64,000 nucleotides of DNA from Portulaca oleracea (lineage: Eukaryota > Streptophyta > Magnoliopsida > Caryophyllales > Portulacaceae), in contig CM055874.1 of the NCBI GenBank assembly GCA_029582165.1, forward strand, positions 34,037,383 through 34,101,382, read 5' to 3'. The notes beneath the pieces are model-generated. The model had not been told where the DNA came from and searched no databases. It saw only the letters and a program-made list of their open reading frames with translations. Of the stretch, positions 57,745-64,000 are shown piece by piece (position 1 is the stretch's first letter; each line of letters begins with the position of its first letter). A program made the position numbers and the translations under genes.

Positions 57745-58179
57745 TCCCTCATCTTCAACAACTCAAACATTGAATCTCCCACCATAATACACTTCTCTTT
57801 GGAATCGAGTGATCTTCCAATGTCCCTTGGCTAGATATGTTGTTAATCTTGTTATTTCTTGCTTATTCTCGACTTCTCCTTGTCTTGAGAATTGGGACCA
57901 ATGCCTATTAGACATAAGATGGCTATAGTCTTCTGGTCTTACATACCATATCTGGCACGAGAGAAACGGAAGGACCTTCGAAGATATTTCGAGGAAAGTT
58001 ATGATTTTGGCACAGATTGTGTTGAATGATGTAAACTAGAGGCTTTCTTAAATCTTTTTTGGATTTGGTTTGATCCATTAGTGGTGTTGCTTAGTTGATT
58101 GGCTGGAATGGCCTCTACATATGTCAAGATTGTTTGTACTCGTTTTGTTATTAGAGTTCTAAAAGGAAAAAAAAAAAAA
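57745..58179 (+). mobile_element. 5'-truncated LINE (L1-type) fragment with poly(A) tail
   Basis: One frame from about 57790 reads VIFQCPLARYVV and, after a stop, TYHIWHERNGRTFEDISRK and ILAQIVLNDVN. This matches the zinc-binding C-terminal region of plant LINE reverse transcriptases (CPxAR..W and IWxERNxRxF). A run of 13 A (58167-58179) about 170 bp after the frame end is the expected poly(A) tail. It is joined directly to the Sirevirus RT sequence. Confidence 0.7.
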
Positions 58180-58945
58180 GAATTGGACAAACTTTTAATT
58201 TACCTAAATCAAATGTTATGCTTGACAACAAGTATGAGATTTCTTAAGAACTTTTGATTTTGTAGTATGGAGCCATAGAAAAAATAAGTTGAGTTTATGA
58301 TGCATTTGATTTTTTTTCCAGGAAAACCTTTGCCGAGAAAGTACTCCTTGGGAAAGTTTTCCTGGGAAGGAATATTTTATGGTATTTGGTTTACATTTAA
58401 AATGTCTAAACTACCATTGTATATTTTATAACATAGCTTTTAGTTGTATTTTGGGAAGTTTGATTATAAATAGTTTTCCTTCCCAATGGAAAAGAAACAT
58501 TCCCACCCTCCCCAATGGAAAATTTTTCTAATTTGACATGCGAAAATAATGGCGTGTACTAAAAAACTTGTCATCCTGATAAGTTGACCTTCTAAAGTCC
58601 ATCCATCTACTCTTTATTTAATTAAATATCAGATAGCTCTATTATAGGGGGAAAACTTTGAATTTTCTATCTAGCTTAAACCTAATACAAATCTGAATGA
58701 AACACTAATAGCATCGTTGCTAGACCATAAATAACGAGCATCAAACTGAAGAAAAATTTGTTGCAATACATGTAAAGTTGTAGTGAAACTATTTAAGTGG
58801 TACAATAATCATCAATTGTGAATAATGTTGCAATAAGATAGAGCATTAAATTTTATGTTGAAAAAAGAATTACATTTGCTGCAAGAATATTAATGACAAA
58901 GCAATGAAATGTATGACTTCACCCTTTTAACCATCACCATCACCG
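58180..58945. other. Unassigned sequence between LINE and Copia fragment
   Basis: There is no gene. Inverted-looking motifs with GGAAAA and TTTTCC occur around 58320-58530 (for example GGGAAAGTTTTCC near 58350 and CCCAATGGAAAA twice near 58485-58530), which could be the ends of a small MITE, but no clean terminal repeat or target duplication was found. No Sirevirus continuation is present. Confidence 0.4.
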
Positions 58946-59434
58946 TGTTGGGTTGAATGTGGAGACCAATTTTGGAGGTCTCTCTCTTGGGGAGCAAGGT
59001 AGAAGAGTTTGAGTGGGAATCAAGTTGCTGATTTGTTAGCCACTTTTTTTTTGTAATTCCTTTGTTGCAAGGACTCTATTAACCCTAAAATTGTGTCAGC
59101 CTTGTACTATAAATAGAGCCTAGGTGCAAGGTTTATTTGTATCGCAATTTAGAGTGTTTCATCTGACAACAAGAGATTGACCTGTAATCTCTGTGTTCCT
59201 GGGGGAGTTGTGTGAGGCTAAACTGTGAGTGTTGAGTTCTCAGATTGTAACTCTAGGAAGACTGTGAGAGATTGTGGAGGTCTGGGAATCTCTAAAACAC
59301 TATCTGATAGTGCATCGTTCGTGGTTTTTTTTCCCGGTTTGGGTTTTTCCACGTTAATTTCTTGAGTCGAATCTTTATTATTTTTTGCCCTTTATTATTG
59401 TTTGTCTGCTAACAACGCTCTGAGAATCCTAACA
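58946..59434 (+). repeat. 5' LTR of the Copia fragment
   Basis: TGTTGGG opens it and CCTAACA closes it. TATAAATA at 59108-59115 is the likely TATA box. The primer site TGATATCAGAGC (59437-59448, one mismatch to TGGTATCAGAGC) follows two bases after the end. Confidence 0.78.
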
Positions 59435-59486
59435 ACTGATATCAGAGCTTTGGTTGGAGTGTTGTTGATCTGTAGACTGAGAAGCA

Positions 59487-60425
59487 ATGGCGGGCACAAT
59501 TGTGAAGATTGCAGAGTTTGATGGGAAAGACTACGCATGGTGGAGAATGCACGTTGAGGATGTGCTCCGCCAGCAAAAGTTGCATCTTGCGATGGGTGAA
59601 AAGCCAGAAAAGATGGAACCGAAGGATTGGGAAGAGCTTGATGGTCAGGCATTCAGTACGGTCAGGCTGACGCTAGCTCGAAATGTGGCTTTCAACGTCA
59701 AAGATCAGAAAACGACGAAAGGTCTGCTGGATGCCTTACAAAACACATATGAGAAACCTTCGGCGATAAACAAGGTATATGTGTTGCGTTGTTTATTTGA
59801 ATTTAAGATGCATGAGTCTGGTGATATGCATGATAGAATGAATGAGTTGAATATGATACTATCAAAATTGACCTTTGTGGGATTTAATTTTGACGACGAG
59901 ATAAATGCTAATATACTGTTGGATATCCTACCTAAGTCTTAGGATAATTTTGTGACTTCTGTAACATCTTCGATTAAAAAAGATGAAAAACTGAAGTTTG
60001 GGGAAATTAGAGACTCTGTCCTGAATGAAAGCATCTGTAGGAGAGATTCTAATGTGTCTGAGTCTTCGTGGAATGCTTTGGTTGTTAGGGGTAGGAGGAA
60101 CAGTGGGAGCTCGGGTCGTGGTCGATCAAAAACTAGAAGTCGAAACATGGAGCACGTATTGTGTTGGAACTGTGGTGATAGAGATCATTTTCGTAGGTAT
60201 TGTCCTAAACCTAAGAAGAGCAATTATGATGACCATGACTCGGTCAATTCTACTGAGGATTTTGGTGATGCCCTAACTGTTAGTGTTGACAAGTCAGAAA
60301 GGAATTGGGTGATAAGTGCTTCGTTTCACTCTTCATTTAAGTAGAGAGGCCTTTAGTAATTTTGTTAGTGGGAGGTTTTGTAGAGTTAGACTTGTAAACG
60401 ATCACAACCTAAAGGTAGTCTTTTG
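59487..60425 (+). pseudogene. Copia Gag and damaged protease
   Basis: The capsid frame (59487-59942) starts MAGTIVKIAEFDGKDYAWW and has VLRCLFEFKMHESGDMHDRM. A stop at 59940-59942 interrupts it and the frame runs on to 60344 with an Arg-Gly-Ser linker and zinc knuckle CWNCGDRDHFRRYCP. The protease begins WVISASFHSS: compared with the family pattern WxxDSGASFH, the DSG active site is missing. After another stop, REAFSNFVSG and LVNDHNLKVV continue the protease to about 60425. It could not process its own products. Confidence 0.8.
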
Positions 60426-63362
60426 ACATCTACATTTTGCACTTCAATACGATTAAAAAGTGATATAATTTTTTGTTATTTGTTTTGTTAACTTCTTCTT
60501 GGTCAAAAGACATTTCACATTTTTCAAAAGATTTCACAACACTAATATACTAGCATTTAGGAATGTTAGAATGCAATATGTAACCTTTAAAATTAAACAC
60601 TAATACATCAAATTTGGATGTATAAGATGATGTAATATTGTGTTAGTATTCAATTTTATTGATCATCATCAAATGTTAGTACATTAACGATAAATAGGTT
60701 CATAACATCAATATACTAGTATTCAATTTTAAAATTTGGTATATTACGATACAATGCCCTCAAAGGTCAATATTTTACGTCCAAGAATCCCTTTTCAAAT
60801 CGTCTGGGGAAAAAATGCAACTCTTCTCATATCTATCTTAATCTCCCCGAATCCTAACAAGCAATGTTCACGCTATGAAGGTTAGAAATTTGAGAGAGCG
60901 AGTTAAAGGTTGTGTTACCAAACTCGGACCGAATCGGACAGTTTGATCAATTCAGTCAGGGCCTGCTAACTTGATCAGGTTGGTCTATATGTCAACTCGC
61001 CTTGCTAGTTTAACTGCTCTAAACCATTCAACACAGATAACTCGCTCGATTCAATTAAACTGAGGCTAAAAGGGTTTTTGGATTTTATATGAACTAGTTT
61101 TGATGCTCGTCCTACGGGCGAGTTAAGATCTTGTTCTTTTGTGATATATGATAAATTTATGTTACATATCACATTCTTAGTTACTTTATCTCATCTTTTT
61201 TCACATTATTAATACTTTCTTACCTACCCTACATAATATATTTAAAAATTTATATTATTAATTAACAATATACCTAAGTAAAAATTCATATACTTAAATG
61301 ATGTGACTGAAGTGACTTAGATTCTCAATAATTATCCTATCCATCCACTCTATCCCACCTTATCCACCTTCCAACTATCTTACATTCTAAAAAAACAAGG
61401 TCTAAGTTTTCAAATTATTAAACGCATTAGCGTTTATCTAAATCTAGATACAACCGACTTGTATTATTAATATCAAAATTGCCCAAACCCAAAATACACA
61501 TTACCTGTATTGGCCTTAACCAAATATACACACAGTTTTTATTCAGCTCGTAAATTCAAGTGTGAATGTAAATTACAAAGCAAGTCGTTTGTTATTATGT
61601 TGTATTTGCGAGTAAAATGATAAATTTGAAAAACTATAAGGCAAACTGTTTATTATTATATTATATCTAAGGGTAAAACAGTAAATTCGTGTGTGAATAC
61701 AAGCTACAAGACAGGCAGATAAGCAAGCTGCTTGTTATTATATTATATTCGAACGCAAAAGAGTAAATGTGCCGATGTACACAAGCTAGCAAGTAGGCCT
61801 CAAACAAAATTTTCGTTCACCGCTCTTTTATTGTATAGAAGACATGTCAATTTTTTCCCCTTACCAACCCACCATTCGTTCGCTGCACTGGCACAAAATT
61901 GTTGCAGATCTATAGCCAGATCTATAGTCTTATGCCATGACGATGGGATGTTAGAAGAATGGAGGGTAAACGGTATAGAGTTATGTAGATAGAGGGTGGG
62001 GGAAGTTGTAGAGAGAAAGGGTACTCCAGGGAGAAGAGTGGGTTGAGGGCTTGAGACGCCACTTTAACTATCTTCTCATAATCGGACTGGTCACTGAACC
62101 GATTGATCCAGTGGGCTAATGGCATCAAATGAAAAATTAAATTACTAAACCTATCAATTCGAACGGGCAAGTTGAATACGGGTCATATGTATATCCAATT
62201 GGGGCAAATATAGGTCACCCGCATTTCTAGTAAAGGCAAATTCAACATTAAACTTCAGGTCATATGTATTTTGATTTTGGGTAAACACTTATACTTTTTG
62301 TTCTCGCACAAATTAATTGTCATAATTGAATACAATAACTAAGAATCATAGTATCAAATGAAAATTAAGCTACGAGAACTATCAATACAGATGCGCAAAT
62401 TAAATATAGATAAAGCTTATATTTAATTAGGACAAATACGGGCAAAATATATTTCAACTTCATGCAAACTCAACGTTAAAACACAAATTGTGTGGGTTTT
62501 AGATTTAAGTAAATGCAGTAAGGTATATTTAATTTGTTCCTAGGACGGGCCGATTAACCAATCATTCAGAAAAGGGCTCCAAAAGTTACAGAATATTTAC
62601 TCAGTTTATTTTTATATTCGACCTCTTGCATGACCAATTGGCCATGCATGATTACAACACTTGCAAATTTGCAATCCATTACATTTTGGTTACAAAGTAA
62701 CAACATTTATTTTTAATTCATTTTTTGACCTTTTTAATTTCTATTGTATATACATTAGTGGTTAGAATAATAGGTATTTCAGTTACTTAAAGTTAAAACA
62801 ATATTCAAAGTAGAAATCTAATAAGTTTTGGTCAAAACTGGCACGATCTTATTGAGTGAGAAATATTATTATTTGGAAGCATATGAAATTTTTTTCCTAC
62901 TCGTGTTGTACCAGTGTCTTGGGTCAACTAATTTAACCTAATTAAACTAGTTAGACCAATTGATCCATTGTCCCACTGGATCAACCAACTTAACGTAGCT
63001 CAACAGGTGAAGAAGAAAATATGCTTGGTGCAATTATTCTTCATTAGCTTTAATTGCTGAGGAACAGTTGAACAATATTGAAAGATACCCCATAAAAACG
63101 GAGGGAAAAGAAAAGGGGACAATTCGGGAAAGAGCGGGCAAATCAGAAAAATGGCCATATGATTTTACATGGCAGTCGCAAATAGACTTTCCTGTCCCCA
63201 GGGCCAGCAAGAGCAAGTGTACCCAACAGTGAGCAAACCTTGAGCCCCAAGTCGGGAGAAACAGGTCATAATACCCCACGCAAAAACAAGGTCAGTAGCT
63301 CCAGCTTTTTCCCATCCTCGTAGCACAAATATCATAACTGAATACACACACCGTCTATCCGA
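60426..63362. other. Unassigned AT-rich region before the right-edge gene
   Basis: No gene is supported. A degenerate tandem repeat lies at 61555-61795. A 12 to 13-bp direct repeat CAGATCTATAG occurs twice at 61906-61930. Sequence from about 63000 on is presumably 3' untranslated region or downstream flank of the gene at 63363. Confidence 0.4.
61555..61795. repeat. Degenerate tandem repeat, about three units
   Basis: The motif GTTTGTTATTATRTTRTAT followed by a GTAAAA...GTAAAT stretch and CAAGCTACAA recurs near 61585, 61648 and 61731. Units are roughly 65-85 bp and diverged. Confidence 0.6.
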
Positions 63363-63636
63363 TCATGAGAACATTCTCAGGAAGTTGTTGGCATATGCCA
63401 TCGGTTTCACATCAGGGTGGGGCTGCAACATCATCAACCAAAAATGTTAATAACATATTTAACTGTAAAAAATGAAGATACATATAAAAGGCTCTAGTGA
63501 GTTCATTATATATACAACTGTACACTTATCAAAAGAATAAAATACAGGGAAGGTCACTAACCACAGCAGCGAATGTGACTATATTAGGCTTCAATTCAGG
63601 GGCTTCAAACCGGATGAATGCACCCTTGTTACCCAT
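63363..63636 (-). CDS. Last two coding exons of an unidentified host gene
   Basis: On the minus strand an exon at 63562-63636 (25 codons, AG before, GTTAGT after) is followed by one at 63363-63422 (20 codons with the TGA stop). Both are in phase 0 and preceded by CAG-type acceptors. They encode GAFIRFEAPELKPNIVTFAA and, after the splice, PHPDVKPMAYANNFLRMFS, ending at the stop. Codon use and clean splice sites look like a real gene, and the sequence is unlike any transposon protein. I do not recognise the family. Upstream exons are beyond 64000 or in the last 360 bases, where I found none. Confidence 0.6.
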
Positions 63637-64000
63637 CTGTCAAGGTGAAACAATAAGTCAATAACTCTTTAACCTATTTAGCTACTGTAGTAAATCTGCA
63701 ACCAACTTGATACATATGCAAATTCAGGTCAATGCTTTATTACACAAATTAAAAATTTAAAAATAATGGCAGAAGAAAAGAGAGGCCATCTGCTGATTAT
63801 TTTGAATGACTAAGAGACTCTGCCCCAGGGGTGGGGAATTCAAAATCCATCAGTTTATATTCCTTACATTCTTGGTCAGAGCAACAGCAGATAGATATAA
63901 TGTTTAAAGCAAGAATAAGTAAATTGTCCCTTGACCTCATTAAACTAGGATGAGGTCCACTTCATTGAGTGAATCACAGAGAAAGTGACATGAATCAGTT
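63637..64000 (-). other. Probable intron of the right-edge gene
   Basis: No exon is evident. The sequence directly left of it on the sense strand ends in a pyrimidine-rich stretch and ACAG, a plausible acceptor for the exon at 63562-63636. Confidence 0.35.

Larger units (their letters stand above)
53400..57745 (+). mobile_element. Sirevirus-type Ty1/copia element, 3' truncated
   Basis: It has a 5' LTR (53400-54207), an initiator-Met primer site (54210-54221) and Gag, protease, integrase and the start of RT in Copia order. The Gag zinc knuckle followed by an acidic, Ser-rich region, and the DSGCSRHMT protease site, are typical of Sireviruses. RT stops after GIDYEE, where LINE sequence takes over. 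The rest of RT, RNase H and the 3' LTR are missing. It inserted into the gypsy element to its left (TGACG at 53395-53399 would be the left target duplication). Confidence 0.85.
58946..60425 (+). mobile_element. Copia element, 5' part only
   Basis: A 489-bp 5' LTR (58946-59434) is followed by a primer site and Gag with a protease stub. Nothing of integrase, RT or a 3' LTR is found. The right end is where protease similarity stops. Confidence 0.75.

Noticed and set aside
58320..58530. Possible small MITE with GGAAAA/TTTTCC motifs
   Set aside because: No terminal repeat pair with flanking duplication could be fixed.

Overview
This is a repeat-dominated, AT-rich stretch of a flowering-plant nuclear genome. 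The evidence is one three-exon plant cell-wall gene (GH17 beta-1,3-glucanase with an X8 domain and GPI tail), plant-type LTR retrotransposons of the Athila, Tat, chromovirus-like and Sirevirus types, and plant MITEs of the Stowaway, Tourist, hAT and CACTA kinds. The species cannot be told from the sequence alone.

Layout. 784-8783 is an 8,000-bp non-coding LTR element (LARD type, minus strand) whose 3' LTR holds a Stowaway MITE. 10295-10909 is a small hAT element with a perfect 8-bp target duplication. 11292-13491 (minus) is the intact GH17 gene. 15468-15731 is a Tourist-like MITE. 18425-22750 (minus) is a gag-protease-only Ty3/gypsy element with both LTRs, an ACAAG target duplication and an initiator-Met primer site. 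22955 to about 34663 (plus) is an Athila-type element with gag, protease and the ATHILA ORF1 (env-like) but no RT or integrase. Nested in it are a solo LTR (24404-26484), a CACTA element (27468-28328) and a Tourist-like element (29647-30456). 34664-36967 is the 3' end of a minus-strand Tat element. 36968 to about 39582 is a partial copy of the gypsy family of 18425. About 41121-48435 is a gag-only Tat element (plus) with a 53-bp tandem array and 3' LTR. 49915-53399 is a decayed gypsy protease-RT-RNaseH-integrase. 53400 to about 57745 is a Sirevirus cut short in RT by a 5'-truncated LINE (to 58179). 58946-60425 is the 5' end of a Copia element. 63363-63636 (minus) holds the last two coding exons of a second host gene running off the right edge.

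The only clear host genes are the GH17 gene and the terminal exons at the right edge. Most retroelements are non-autonomous: five of the eight larger ones keep gag with or without protease, or nothing, so their mobility would depend on partners elsewhere.

The observation most worth a second look is a shared architecture. Several unrelated elements carry, in their LTR or untranslated region, arrays of short dyad-symmetric words, with a different word in each family: GTCGCGGGCGCGAC in the gypsy LTRs, GTCATGCCYGTGAC near 53.1 kb, TAGGYCATGCGGCCTA in one Tat LTR, AAAACCC...GGGTTTT in the other Tat LTR, and GTAAAACGAATTTAC inside the LARD. The words differ but the hairpin or palindrome design recurs. 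I do not know of a description covering all of these and could not search for one.
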